The translations under genes and the position numbers were made by a program. A model generated the notes under the pieces. That model was given only the letters and a program-made list of their open reading frames with translations, was not told where the DNA came from and did no database searches. 64,000 bases of DNA from Dendrolimus kikuchii (Eukaryota; Arthropoda; Insecta; Lepidoptera; Lasiocampidae). This document shows, piece by piece, positions 10,795-21,473 of the stretch (its first letter is position 1; each line of letters begins with the position of its first letter). The stretch spans positions 8,877,501 through 8,941,500 of the forward strand of contig CM034402.1 of the NCBI GenBank assembly GCA_019925095.2. The letters run 5' to 3'.

Positions 10795-11420
10795 ATCATA
10801 CGACGTTTTTCAACACACTTGTGAATAAAATAACAACAAAAACTCATTTTATTTAGTAGATAAAAAAAGTTATATATGAGTGAAAGTTTTATTTGTTAAA
10901 CACGTACGAGTTAAAATTATCTATTTAAATAAGAAGTTGCATGAAATGAGCAAGCAATAGGAACATTAATTTATTTGTTCTATAGAACACGATCTTTTTT
11001 TTTTTAATAAAAACTTTTTTAAGAACAAAGCAACTCAACCAATAAAATTTATGCCTGTCAAATCTAAAACAAGTAACTATATGTTTTTTACTCACAGTTT
11101 GATAATGGGTGTCATTCTGTGCCTAATTGTGGTGACCATAGAGCCACTTTATGAGCAAGTGTGTTGAAAAGGTATTTATGTATTCGGCTACTACAAAAGT
11201 GAGTCATAAATAACTTAAGGTACGGCGTAACAGTTCTATGTGTTTATCTTTATTTTAAATACTACATACGACAATACCATCTTTTAATCATAAAAGGTAA
11301 TTAAACTTCTATCTTCCTCACATGTGATAATTGCTTGACGACCTCTATGCTTGATCAGACAGAACTCACTGCAATGCCTGTCCATTGCAGTGAGCTCTGT
11401 CTGTCTGGGTACAACCCTGA
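10795..11420. other. Intergenic with a 20-bp-stem hairpin
   Basis: No gene is seen. Positions 11,357-11,402 form a hairpin: a 20-bp stem starting AGACAGAACTCACTGCAATG, a 6-nt loop (11,377-11,382), and the complementary arm with one mismatch that G:U pairing can absorb. A 30-bp segment near 11,047 (ATGCCTGTCAAATCTAAAAC) recurs near 11,670. Confidence 0.5.
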
Positions 11421-11600
11421 CATGGCAAATTTCGTAAACAAACTTTTCCTTTTTTTCTGTGGTCTGGGTATCAGGGATCGGCCCCAGAGTAGTACGTTAT
11501 TAATAATCCATTACACAAGCATAAATTACTTAGCTTGAAAATATAATATAGTGTTTGTGTGTTTGTCTACCGCTATATATGTATATGTTTTTATTATTAG
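11421..11600 (+). repeat. SINE-A, 3' part
   Basis: It matches the 3' two-thirds of the tRNA-derived SINE at 20,625-20,870: a GGTCTGGGTATCAGGGATCG block, CCCCAGAGTA, then ACACAAGC, GTGTTTGTCT and an ATT-rich tail. The tRNA-like head is missing. Confidence 0.75.
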
Positions 11601-11958
11601 AATTATTTATGCTAGCGTATGATATTTCCTCGTACGTCCCAACCTTGTAACTAAAACTACATAAAAATTGTATGCCTGTCAAAGGTAATACAAGTAACTA
11701 TAGTCTGTACCACTTAACACATATGACATCTGCAAGAATATCCATATTTCAAACAAATAAATTATTTTGACTTTACCGGGTTTCTCACACTAGTAATCAG
11801 TATTTAAAAGCCTATTGTGTCTGATTTCATCTTTTCATTCTCTTTCAGCAAGTAATAACATGGAAATAACTGTTATTTCTAATTTGGAATTAAAAATATC
11901 TATCCATGACGTTTGTCTTTGATTTAAATAATCTACTATGAAACCAAAACTGCTTCAG

Positions 11959-12204
11959 TGTATAGGCCTTGAAACCGTAACAGATATACATAGACACTGG
12001 CTGTATGGAAGCCTAATTATTTTATAATAAACCCATGTGTCTAATAATATTGTCAGTTGCTATTGAACTGTTGATGTGAAATATTATCTGCTATTCAATT
12101 AATATAAAATATAGTCCAAGTGAAGTGCAGTTTCCATTTTATATAGATATACGCGCATACACCAGCTAATCAATTTACAGTCTGCTGAACTATAAGTTTT
12201 AAAC
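11959..12204 (+). repeat. 5' LTR of the BEL/Pao element
   Basis: Positions 11,987-12,196 match 16,946-17,155 over 210 bp with a single difference that I can see. Extending outward, TGTA at 11,959 and AAACA at about 12,204 give canonical TG...CA ends, and the next bases, TGGTCCATTCGTTCGG, start with TGG as a tRNA primer-binding site should. The outer 28 bp align to the 3' LTR only with gaps. Confidence 0.75.
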
Positions 12205-13125
12205 ATGGTCCATTCGTTCGGTGTTTTAGTATTGCGTGTTAGAAATGTAAATATATGCATTCAAGAAGAGAAAGGACATCGTGCTTTTTCATATATATAA
12301 AAGTAATAAGTGATTGGGCTACATCAATAATCTGTGCATGGTGAAATAATTTTTTTAAATTCCCTTCAAGACGACAACCGTACCAAGCAACTTTCAAATA
12401 CGGTGGCAGTTGTCAATTTCAAACATGCATGAGTAGGAGGGAAGAACAAGCAGTAACTCCATCCTTGTATCAATGGACAGCTCGTAACGTGCTAGAAGAG
12501 GACACATTACCCAATATCGAAGATAAACCTTCAAAATTTTATCCGTCACGTAATTCAATATTCGAAATTTTTAAGAACGCTAAGTTTATTTTGTTTTTTT
12601 GTTACTATGTTGTTTTGTTTTCATGAAAATTATTATTACGCAATTCTTTTAATGCTATAATTTTAAAATTTTTAGTTTGTGTGTTGTAATAAAAGGTGAA
12701 AGTAATACAAAATGGATAGTGATAAAGTGAAAATTAAAAATTCGGTTATTTAAAAGGTAATATTACAAAAATAATTAATTCTTTAAAGGACATGTACTAT
12801 AGGACGTCCTCTGTTTCTAAAGACATTATCATGAATAGTTATGGAAATCCTTGCTCATGACGATTCAGACGCGGAATCAATGAGCGACACAGAGGAAATG
12901 CAAACACTCAAGCGAATCTTTAAATCAACGACAAATGTCTGTAAATAATACTCTTTCTAACTGTACAAACAAATAACGAGAATCACTGATGTCAGAGTGT
13001 TATAACAATAAGCGGTAAGTCAAGTGAATATAAAAATTGGCTTATTTAATTCGTTTCGATAGGGCTAGGTTAGATAATATACAAAAACTATATTACCTTA
13101 GGAATTTTTTACAAGATGAGCCATT
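12205..13125 (+). other. BEL/Pao 5' leader, gag N-terminus missing
   Basis: This is the region between the presumed primer-binding site and the open frame. Intact BEL elements carry the start of gag here. Only short frames are present (12,429-12,626; 12,841-12,951, a 36-codon acidic peptide), none resembling the gag N-terminus. The leader has probably been deleted or replaced. Confidence 0.5.
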
Positions 13126-16100
13126 GTGTCTTATAAAGAAACCTTTGATTGGAGGCTACTCAGAATATTAATTATTTTGAAAGATAGGTATGACAATAAA
13201 TACAAGATTATAAATGATCATATCTGTACTTTACTTGATCTTCCACCCATAACTAATTCAACTGCTGAAAATATAAGAAGCTTTGTTTGTGCAATCAAGC
13301 AACAATTAGCTGCTTTACGAAATCTAAGTCAGCCTGTTGAAAAATGGGATCAGATATTGCTCTGTATTCTGAGTAGGAAGCTTGATATGTTTTGCAATAG
13401 AGAATATCAGTTACAGCTTAATTTGAAAGAGGAACCCTCTATTATTAATCTACTTGCCTTTCTAGAAAAAAGAGCCTTGGCAATGGAGGCCTCAATGGCA
13501 CGGCCCATTCCTGCTCCGGAAGAACATTTTGTAGGAATCGCACCGGTAGGAATGTCTATGGCAACGCATGCAACTGCACAAGAAGGCCAAAGGGATACAG
13601 CAACATGTTTGTATTGTAAGTGTCAGCATAAACTGTTTAAGTGTCCAGAGTTTAAACTTTTAAGTCCTGCAAATCGTATAGATTTTGCAGTGAATAATAA
13701 AGTGTGTCAAGTATGCCTTAATATACACAAGAAAAAATGTTATTTTCATTTCAAGTGTATACAATGCAAAGGAAAACACAATACTCTGCTTCATATGGAC
13801 TCTTTGCGTCCTTCTGCGGCTATGGTTATAGGGCCTTCTAAGAATGAAGTACTTTTGCCTACAATTAGAGTGAAGCTCTTCACTGAAAGCGGGATAGAAA
13901 TTTTTGCTAAAGCTCTTTTAGACAGTGGATCTCAGTCATCTTTCATCACATCGGAACTGGTGCATTTGCTTGGTTTAAAGCCGAAAGTTATAAAAAGGGG
14001 CATAATCGGCATTGGCAATGCTCGCAGGCAAATATGTCAAAGTGTAGATTTAACATTGCACTCTTGCAATTCATCTTTTAGTATGCCAATCAATTGCTAT
14101 GTCATTGAACAAATAACTACAAAGTTGCCTCAGAGTCGTGTTAACATTAAATTACCACCTAATCTGACATTAGCAGATGCAACTTTTGATATTCCTTCTA
14201 ACATACAAATTCTTATGGCTGCTGATGTGTTTTTTCAGATAATACTGCCGGGTAAACAGCATGATTCATCAGTCGAGCACTTAGCAAACTCATCAAGTAA
14301 CCAGCATTCATCTTCCTCACACTTTTTAAACACTAAATTTGGACATGTAGTTGCGGGTACTTTTTCTAATATATCACAAAGTCAATATATACCAAAAAAA
14401 ATTGTGAATCTAATGTGTAGATCTTGCGATTACGAAATTAATAAAAACCTAGAAAATTTTTGGAAAATCGAAGCAGTTGCTGAGGGTTTTCAAGAAGGTA
14501 ATGTAGAGTCTGAGCAATGTGAAAATTTCTCTCGTGAAACGGTAGAACTTACCAATAACAAATTTCAAGTAAGTCTGCCATTAAAGGTTTCTTTAAAATA
14601 TAAAATGTTAGGTAATTCTTTTCATTTAGCATTAAAACGATTTTATAACACTGGGAGGAAGCTACAGAGAGAGCCATTATTATACAATCAATACAAGGCC
14701 TTTATTGATGAATATGTAGTATTAGGACATGGCTCTTATATTAATATAGATAAATATGACCTCACTTGTGATCCAGTATATTTTTTACCTCATCATTCTG
14801 TTTTGAGACCAGATAAAAAGACCACAAAATGTCGAGTTGTATTTGATGCATCTATGCTAACCAGTAAGTCTCGATGTCCCAATGATTTGTTGCTAAATGG
14901 TCCTACAGTACAAAGAGATTTAATTGCTATTTTATTATTGTTTCTATTAGGCTCATATATTTTCAGTATAGATTTGAAGAGCATGTTTAGATGTATCGGG
15001 TTAAAACCTGAACATCGTTCCCTTCAGCTTATTCTGTGGAGAGAAGCTCCTTCTGAAAATATAAAATGCATAGAGCTAAACACAGTTACTTATGGTTTTA
15101 AGTGTTCAACATTTTTAGCAAACAGAGTAAAGATGATTGCTAGTTGCACTAAGGGATTTTCATGGTATTATATATGCACTGAAGAAAATCCAGCTGATTG
15201 TTTAAGTCGTGGTGTTTTACCACAAGAGCTTGCCTCACACTCACTCTGGTGGCATGGACCCTTCGTACTGTCCAACCATATGTATACTCCTCAATTTAAT
15301 CAGCATCCTAATACATTACGAGACCTACCTGAGGTTAAGGCTGGAGTGTTGACTGATGAAACTTGTGTCATGTTTTGTAAAAGTCAGAATAGTATTTTAT
15401 GTTTAGATTTTATTTATAAGTATTCAAGCATAAGCAAGATGCAGAGAATTTTGTCATATGTGCGTCGTTTTTGTTTTAATTTAAGATCTTCGAATGTAAT
15501 TAGGTTTAATTACATAACTAGTGAAGAGTTAAACGAATCTTTGTTATTAATTATTAAATATGAGCAACAAAGGTATTTTTCTGTCGAGACACAAATGCTC
15601 ATACGAAATAAAAGTTTAAATGGTAGTTTTAAGGCATTAAACCCATTTATTGATGATAATGGCATTGCAAGAGTAGGAGGTCGTCTAGATTGTGCAACAA
15701 TTCCTCACTCTCAAAAGCACCCCATTGTTTTACCGGCTAAGTCAAGGATTACAGAACTAATTATTATAACTGAACACATAAAGAATTTACACGCTGGTCC
15801 AAAAATTGTATTGTCATCATTAAATCAGAAATTCTGGATCATTAATGGAATTAGATTAATAAAAAAAGTAATTTATTCTTGTGTCATATGTTTTAGGTTA
15901 AAGGCACAGGCAGCTAAAGCTCTAATGGGTTCCCTCCCTACGAACAGAGTTATCATGAATAGACCATTTCAAAGGGTGGGCATAGACTATGCACGACCAT
16001 TTACAGTAAAACAAGCTCGAATACGGCGTTCTATTGTCAGTAAAGGTTACATTTACGTGTTTGTATGTTTTGTTACACAGGCTGTTCATCTTGAACTAGT

Positions 16101-16890
16101 TTCAAATCTCACAACGTCAGCGTTTCTAGCTTGCTTTAAGCGATTTGTATCTCGTCGTGGACTACCCAGTGATGTATATTCTGATAATGCATCTACGTTC
16201 AAGGGAGCAAGGAACCAATTAGACGAGCTATACAAGCTGCTAGCTTCCAAAGAGCACAAACAACAGGTGCAATCACAAAGCGCTCAGGAGGGAATACGTT
16301 TTGATTTTATTCCCAGTTACTCTCCTGTCATGGGTGGACTTTGGGAGGCAGCAGTTAAAAGCACAAAATATCATCTAAAGAGAGTTGTGCAGAGGGCTTT
16401 ATTAACATATGAAGTGTTGAATACTGTTCTGGTTCAAATCGAGTCAATTTTGAATAGTAGACCCTTAACTCCTCTGTCTACAGACATTAATGACTATTCA
16501 TATCTAACACCAGGTCATTTTTTGATTGGAACTGCTCTAAACACTTATCCAGAACATGATTTATCTCATTCTCATATAAATAGATTAAGTTTTTGGAATA
16601 TATGTACCAGCATGTTTCAGCAGTTTTGGAAAATTTGGAGTAAACATTATTTAAATGTGTTACAATGTAGGCCAAAGTGGCAAGATAATTATCCTAACAT
16701 TAAGGCTGGTTCTTTAGTAATTTTAGTTGAAAACGATGTTCAACCTTTGTTCTGGCCTATGGCTCGGATAATCAATGTATTTCCAGGAGCCGACGGTATA
16801 GTAAGAACCGCAGAGATGAGGGCACAGAATGGTAACATTCATAGAAGATCAATTGCAAAAGTTTGTTTACTGCCTATTGATGTTAATTAG
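13126..16890 (+). CDS. BEL/Pao retrotransposon gag-protease-(partial RT)-integrase polyprotein
   Basis: A single open frame of 1254 codons. In order: the C-terminal part of gag (DUF1759-like, LKDRYDNKYKIINDH near residue 20); Cys/His zinc-binding clusters (residues ~160-225, CLYCKC...CQVCL...CIQCKGKHN); a retropepsin with LLDSGSQSS at ~266; the N-terminal half of reverse transcriptase (HHSVLRPDKKTTKCRVVFDA at ~555, SIDLKSMF, LNTVTYGFKCSTFLANR at ~660). The frame then jumps straight to ENPADCLSRG, which normally follows RNase H, so the YVDD catalytic block and RNase H are gone without breaking the frame. The integrase is complete: zinc-binding H-H-C-C (HIKNLHAG, CVICF), catalytic D in GIDYA (~953), D in SDNAST (~1018) and E in GGLWEAAVK (~1073), then the BEL-type C-terminal domain. 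The first codon of this frame is GTG; the true gag start is absent or upstream. It is a non-autonomous copy dependent on relatives for reverse transcription. Confidence 0.93.
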   Translation: MSYKETFDWRLLRILIILKDRYDNKYKIINDHICTLLDLPPITNSTAENIRSFVCAIKQQLAALRNLSQPVEKWDQILLCILSRKLDMFCNREYQLQLNLKEEPSIINLLAFLEKRALAMEASMARPIPAPEEHFVGIAPVGMSMATHATAQEGQRDTATCLYCKCQHKLFKCPEFKLLSPANRIDFAVNNKVCQVCLNIHKKKCYFHFKCIQCKGKHNTLLHMDSLRPSAAMVIGPSKNEVLLPTIRVKLFTESGIEIFAKALLDSGSQSSFITSELVHLLGLKPKVIKRGIIGIGNARRQICQSVDLTLHSCNSSFSMPINCYVIEQITTKLPQSRVNIKLPPNLTLADATFDIPSNIQILMAADVFFQIILPGKQHDSSVEHLANSSSNQHSSSSHFLNTKFGHVVAGTFSNISQSQYIPKKIVNLMCRSCDYEINKNLENFWKIEAVAEGFQEGNVESEQCENFSRETVELTNNKFQVSLPLKVSLKYKMLGNSFHLALKRFYNTGRKLQREPLLYNQYKAFIDEYVVLGHGSYINIDKYDLTCDPVYFLPHHSVLRPDKKTTKCRVVFDASMLTSKSRCPNDLLLNGPTVQRDLIAILLLFLLGSYIFSIDLKSMFRCIGLKPEHRSLQLILWREAPSENIKCIELNTVTYGFKCSTFLANRVKMIASCTKGFSWYYICTEENPADCLSRGVLPQELASHSLWWHGPFVLSNHMYTPQFNQHPNTLRDLPEVKAGVLTDETCVMFCKSQNSILCLDFIYKYSSISKMQRILSYVRRFCFNLRSSNVIRFNYITSEELNESLLLIIKYEQQRYFSVETQMLIRNKSLNGSFKALNPFIDDNGIARVGGRLDCATIPHSQKHPIVLPAKSRITELIIITEHIKNLHAGPKIVLSSLNQKFWIINGIRLIKKVIYSCVICFRLKAQAAKALMGSLPTNRVIMNRPFQRVGIDYARPFTVKQARIRRSIVSKGYIYVFVCFVTQAVHLELVSNLTTSAFLACFKRFVSRRGLPSDVYSDNASTFKGARNQLDELYKLLASKEHKQQVQSQSAQEGIRFDFIPSYSPVMGGLWEAAVKSTKYHLKRVVQRALLTYEVLNTVLVQIESILNSRPLTPLSTDINDYSYLTPGHFLIGTALNTYPEHDLSHSHINRLSFWNICTSMFQQFWKIWSKHYLNVLQCRPKWQDNYPNIKAGSLVILVENDVQPLFWPMARIINVFPGADGIVRTAEMRAQNGNIHRRSIAKVCLLPIDVN

Positions 16891-16934
16891 TTAATTCATG
16901 TTTCTTTTAATATCTTATTTCTTCCTTGGGAATA

Positions 16935-17155
16935 TGTAGGAAACCTACATAGACACTGGCTGTATGGAAGCCTAATTATTTTATAATAAACCCATGTGTC
17001 TAATAATATTGTCAGTTGCTATTGAACTGTTGATGTGAAATATTATCTGCTATTCAATTAATATAAAATATAGTCCAAGTGAAGTGCAGTTTCCATTTTA
17101 TATAGATATACGCGCATACACCAGCTAAGCAATTTACAGTCTGCTGAACTATAAG
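16935..17155 (+). repeat. 3' LTR of the BEL/Pao element, 3' end replaced
   Basis: Positions 16,946-17,155 repeat the 5' LTR. TGTA at 16,935 follows a weak purine-rich stretch. The LTR breaks off at ATAAG (17,155), about 8 bp before the CA end inferred from the 5' copy, and continues directly as SINE-A sequence. The normal end and any target duplication are lost. Confidence 0.8.
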
Positions 17156-17252
17156 GGTGTTTGGGATCAGCCACAGATTTGTCCCCTATGCCTACAAAGG
17201 CGTAAATTATCGATATAAGTGTTTGTCTGCTGATTATTCATTATTATTATTA
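17156..17252 (+). repeat. SINE-A 3' fragment
   Basis: The GTGTTTGGGATCAGCCACAG block, then GTGTTTGTCTGCTGATTATT and an ATT tail, match SINE-A from its middle onward. It is fused directly to the broken BEL 3' LTR. Confidence 0.7.
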
Positions 17253-17550
17253 GGACGAAATGGTAAGGTCGTATGGGATTCCTGGTGACTGCCAGATACC
17301 CACTAATACTGAGTTTCTACATATTATTTTCTATCACTTTATTTGCCTTATTACTAGTTAGTTTGAAATAAATTCCATACACCTAATGTCCATTTTCTAC
17401 CTGTGGTATTATTATACGGGTGGTAGGTACATATAAACAAGGTTGTTGTGTGCAAAATTTAATTATTACTTAAGGATTTATTTACTAATTTATTTATTTA
17501 TTTTAGTATATTTTATAGTGTGCGCTAATAAATATATTTGCCTTATTAAG

Positions 17551-17850
17551 TCGTGGTAGCGTAATGGCTAGTGCACGCGTCCCACACTTAAAGGGCGTGG
17601 ATTTAATCCTGGCCGGAACGCCTGCACCACTTAGGCAGTTTTCTGACCTAATGCGCATATTGTTACAATTACCACGTGCTAACAACGGTGAAGGAAAACA
17701 TCGTGATGCAACCTGCACATCGATTTAACCGATGTGTCAAACCTGCCAAGCCGCCTTGGACAAGCGTGGAGGGTATACTGTCCGTTCCCCTATAATGGGA
17801 GGCCCGAGCCCAGCAGTAGGACATTTTATGGGTTGTTGTTATTATATACT
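17551..17850 (+). repeat. SINE-B, full-length copy
   Basis: The head is tRNA-like: GTGGTAGCGTAATGGCTAGT (A-box-like) and a decayed B box, GGATTTAATCC. The body runs through AACAACGGTGAAGGAAAACA, CCGATGTGTCAAACCTGCCA and GGGAGGCCCGAGCCCAGCAG to a GTT/ATT tail. The 3' part resembles the 3' end common to lepidopteran RTE LINEs, so RTE-driven mobilisation is likely (inference). Confidence 0.85.
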
Positions 17851-18604
17851 AATAAATATAATCTTAAAATTATCACTTATTTTGTATAATGTTCAATTAA
17901 CAGTACAAATAGGTTAAAGCGCGACTTGGCTTGTGGCGTGTGTGGAGTTTCGTCCTCGAAGGATGAATGTAGAATGAAGAATGGAGTGGTATGCCCAAGC
18001 CGTCTTGTGATGACGATCTAAATCCTCACGTTACTCTATTGTAGAGAAATCGGCTGCAACTAAAAAAATGTTGCCATCGTGAAGTGTGTCATGGCGTCAA
18101 CAAGTATGACAAAAAATCTATGTAATACGATTGTTTGTGATTGTTTGTTGTTCCTTTAATTACCCGAACTAGGGTTGCACGGTAACAGATACGTCACTGA
18201 TGATACTTCACTCTCTTACTTTGTGCTTCAGAAACAAAGGTTAGGGATAGCCCTTATTTTAAAAGTAACATAATTAAAATAAAATTTAATATATTACAAC
18301 AAAGAATACATAATTATGAATCACCATAAATTGCGACTTGTTTGAAACAATAGAGGTAATCGTTTTTTGTCTAATTCCGACTTATAAACACGTAGTTTTT
18401 TTCATATTTTATATGAATAAAAGAGCTGTTTTCATCTTTTATTTTAGCATTTCTATAGCTTTAGTTATTATTCTGAGCTAAAACTGCATAACAAACATAC
18501 AGGTTTCTCCCACAAACGTGTGGAATAAACGAGTTTACTCATTTTAGTCGATTGTTGTTTACCCGTTTTGTATTGTCAAAGAATTTAATTAATGTAATTT
18601 TTTT
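17851..18604. other. Intergenic, no gene seen
   Basis: This AT-rich spacer separates the two SINE-B copies. No domain or repeat family is recognised; positions 17,925-18,060 are moderately GC-richer but not coding. Confidence 0.4.
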
Positions 18605-18900
18605 CGTGGCCGTGGTAGTGTAATGGATAGCGCACGCGTCCCAAAAGTCAAAGGGCACGGGTTCGGTCCTGGCCGGAAAGCATGCACCACTTAGTCAGTT
18701 TTCTGATCTAATGTACGTGCTAACAACGGTGAAGGAAAAAATCGTGATGCAACCTGCACATCGAAATAACCGATGTGTCAAACCTGCCAAGCCGCCTTGG
18801 ACATGCGTGGCGGGTATACTGTCCGGTCCCCCTATAATGGGAGGCCCGAGCCCAGCAGTGGGACATTTATGGGCTGATATTATTTATTATTATTATATAT
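18605..18900 (+). repeat. SINE-B, full-length copy with intact Pol III boxes
   Basis: The A-box region TGGTAGTGTAATGGATAGCG and the B box GGTTCGGTCC are better preserved than in the copy 1 kb upstream. The body and the GGAGGCCCGAGCCCAGCAGT end are the same, with an ATT-rich tail. A 65-codon frame inside is incidental. Confidence 0.88.
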
Positions 18901-19261
18901 TTTATTAATTTTTATCCCATCAAGGTGTAACTTCATTTGATTGTGCCAGGTCTCGTTAGCTACCGGTGCAAACCGACGCCCGCATATTACAAAGCATTTA
19001 AATTCTATTCATACGGAACTCTGTCGGAGAACCCGATCGTACCAAAGTGCATACGATGAGTTCTTTCACACTTATTCCTGAAGAAGTACTTAAAGTTCTC
19101 CCCAGGTATCCATTTCCAAGTGAATATTGAAGTTTTATACAGCATTTTAAGAACAAATATTTTATCGTTTATTTTCAATGATGCTGTTTGATTTCTATTT
19201 ACAACTTCTAAATTGTTGAATATGGTCAATTTGAGCTTAAATTGATTCGGCAGACTAACAC

Positions 19262-19450
19262 ATATTGTATATACCCAAGCTAAGCAAGTTACACTTGTGT
19301 TATGTGCAAACTATACAATGTAACACTCTGGGACTAAACCCAGACACCCACCAAAACCATAGTAAACAACGAAAAGTTCGTTTAAGAAATTTACTATACC
19401 AAGAATCGAACTTGGAACCTTGCCTTAGAGTGAACTAGGCTGGCAAATAT
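19262..19450 (-). repeat. SINE-A, reversed and diverged copy
   Basis: Read on the minus strand it has a B-box-like GGTTCCAAGTTCGATTCTTG segment, TAAATTTC, GTCTGGGTTTAGTCCCAGAG and AGCTTGGGTATATAC, matching SINE-A in order. The internal sequence has diverged. Confidence 0.65.
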
Positions 19451-19555
19451 TTAATATTATAAAATTTTAAAAATGTCATATCTGTACACGGAAGCTATTA
19501 AAAAAAACTAGATTACACTATATTAACGATGGAGAACACGGTGCATTTTTTTTAG

Positions 19556-19852
19556 ATTTCTTGTCTGTTTGTTTGTTTGATCGCGATTCACGTAAAAACT
19601 ATTAGGCCGATTTCGATGTGGTTTTCACTGATTGACAGCACATTCTTAAAAGTACTTAAAAGACTTAAAAGTGTCCCTACTTTTTATTTTGTAAATTCCG
19701 TGGGAGATTTCCAGGTAGCGGTTTGTAATTGTTCGAATGCAAAAAAATTATCTTATCCCGAGACAGTTTTCATTAAAATGATAGCTGCGCTACTTTATGT
19801 CCCGGGAATTTCAAGTAAGCGTGGATGAAGTCGTGGGCCTATCCTAGTTCTT
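19556..19852 (+). repeat. CTAG-ended Helitron-like repeat, long copy
   Basis: It starts near TTGTCTGTTTGTTTGTTTGA, contains ACGTAAAAACTATTAGGCCG, GTGGGAGATTTCCAGGTAGC and CCCGGGAATTTCAAGTAAGC, and ends GGGCCTATCCTAGTTC. It matches the copies at 25,030, 29,572 and (reversed) 63,080. The 83-codon frame inside is not a gene. Confidence 0.65.
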
Positions 19853-20019
19853 TATATAATATCTTTATAACTTAAAATATGAACACAAGTTTTTCAAGAT
19901 TTTGTTTACATGTAGCTTATTAGTATAATTTTCATATTTGACTAAAGCATGTATGTTAATCATGTATATATAATTTATTTATTTTAAGATACTGATCCAG
20001 TAATGTTAGAAGAATGCAA

Positions 20020-20185
20020 CATACCATTGTTCTTATCAAACTTCTTGTCCATCTAAAGGTTGTCTAGAAAAAAATCACTAATAGCGATAAGACCGCCTAT
20101 TGTATTGTAATTTTTTAATTCTGTTAACTGTGTCATTTAAAAAACAATAAATCATATTCATTCCTTCATTCATTCAGGTCATTTA
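20020..20185 (+). repeat. Dispersed element with AATAAA/ATTC tail
   Basis: This copy is uninterrupted. It preserves TAGCGATAAGACCGCCTATT continuous with the tail, and so shows the pre-insertion state of the element split by the LINE at 3899-4288. Confidence 0.75.
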
Positions 20186-20624
20186 TTTGTGCCCTTTGCT
20201 GCTGAGACACTTAGACTGAGGGATTCTAACTCCATGAGCCTCTGCAAAGCAATATCAAAACGGCTCATCAACTTTTCAAGTCATCACAGGGCTCGTGCCT
20301 ACCTCTGATAATGGAACAATATGGCAATCCAGCGAGAAAACGTAACCATTTCTGGAGAACTTACCCATATAAGACCTAGGACCTATTCTACTTATAGTCT
20401 TGAGACATTATAGGTAGAATACAATATAACTAAATTATTTTTTTGCACCACCGCTATATGGTGGAAACATCACCAGTTATAATAAAGCGTTTCACTTCAT
20501 GTTTTCTGGTACGCACTGCCGAAGAATCTAATAATAAGCCGGATTATATTTTTCCAGACAAATACAATCTGGGAGTCTTTAAGGCACGAGTGAATAGGTA
20601 CCTTCTAGGTGAGCTTGCTCTATC
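20186..20624. other. Unclassified, possible LINE remnant
   Basis: No gene is called. A 66-codon frame (20,443-20,643) includes RTAEESNNKPDYIFPDKYNL and VFKARVNRYLLG, which resembles the tail of some LINE reverse transcriptases. It reads into the SINE-A head that follows. The assignment is weak. Confidence 0.35.
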
Positions 20625-20870
20625 GACGGCCTCTGTGGTTTAGCGGGCTAATCCTTTGCCGGCGTTCCTCACTGCAACGCAGAGGTTCCGGGTTCGATTC
20701 CTGGTATAGTAAATTGCGGAAAGGTATTATCTCCGTTATTTACTATGGTCTGGGTGTCTGGGATCGGCCCCAGAGTAATCCGTTGTATATTACCTATAAC
20801 ACAAGCGTAACTTGCTTAATATGGAAATATACAATATGTGTGTTTGTCTGCCGATTATTATTATTATTAT
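20625..20870 (+). repeat. SINE-A, full-length reference copy
   Basis: A tRNA-derived SINE. The head GCCTCTGTGGTTTAGCGGGC holds an A-box-like motif and GGTTCGATTCC is a canonical B box. The tRNA-unrelated body has CTATGGTCTGGGTGTCTGGG, CGGCCCCAGAGTAATCC and CACAAGCGTAACTTGCTTAA, and the tail is (ATT)n. Other copies lie at 41,672-41,915 (full), 43,231-43,562, 11,421, 17,156 and 19,262. Confidence 0.9.
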
Positions 20871-21126
20871 TTGTATGTCTCACAAGACCACCGGCCATAA
20901 AAATGGCCCGGACATTTGCAGGGCTTGCGTAGGGCCATGGGAAGGCCAACACCGCACGTAGAGGCCGTTTGACAAATTTAATTTAAATGTGGCGTGACAC
21001 ATTATTATTATTATTCTAGACCGCGTCATCACTTAACATCATCATCTGTTGAGACAGTGATTAAACACGAACATGAATTATTTTCTTCTTTTGTATTAGT
21101 TTATAAGGTCTTAATTTATTGTGTAT

Positions 21127-21312
21127 ACTAGCTGATGCCCGCGACTTCGTTCGCGTGGTGCGGTTTTTAAATATCCCACGGGAACTCTTTAATTTTTCGG
21201 GATCAAAAGTATTCTATATGTTGACCAGGGATATAAACTACCACTATACAAAATTACATTTAAATCGGTCCAGTCGTTTCGGAGATTAGCCGGTACAAAC
21301 AGACAGACCAAC
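21127..21312 (-). repeat. CTAG-ended Helitron-like repeat
   Basis: It starts ACTAGCTGATGCCCGCGACT and passes TTCGCGTGGTGCGG, CCACGGGAACTC and AATCGGTCCAGTCGTTTCGG to ACAGACAGACC. This is the classic layout of the CTAG-type lepidopteran interspersed repeat, opposite in orientation to the copies at 19,556 and 25,030. Confidence 0.7.
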
Positions 21313-21473
21313 AGACAAACAAAAAATTTGAATAAATCCAAATTAATTCTATTTCACTTCTTACATCCCCCTGACTCGGTTTTAGCATTTTTTTTCATTG
21401 TATATAAATTCGACTTGTGGGTTTTATTATATGTATAGATTTTGTATGTATATATATACTTTAGTCTAAGTCA

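Noticed and set aside
13126..16890. Treating the long frame as a host gene
   Set aside because: Protease, integrase and zinc-cluster order, LTR-like repeats on both sides and a TGG primer-binding site identify a BEL/Pao retroelement.
20625..20720. Possible tRNA gene (A box plus GGTTCGATTCC B box)
   Set aside because: The tRNA-like head continues into a conserved tRNA-unrelated body and ATT tail shared with other copies, so it is a SINE. The same applies at 41,672 and 18,605.
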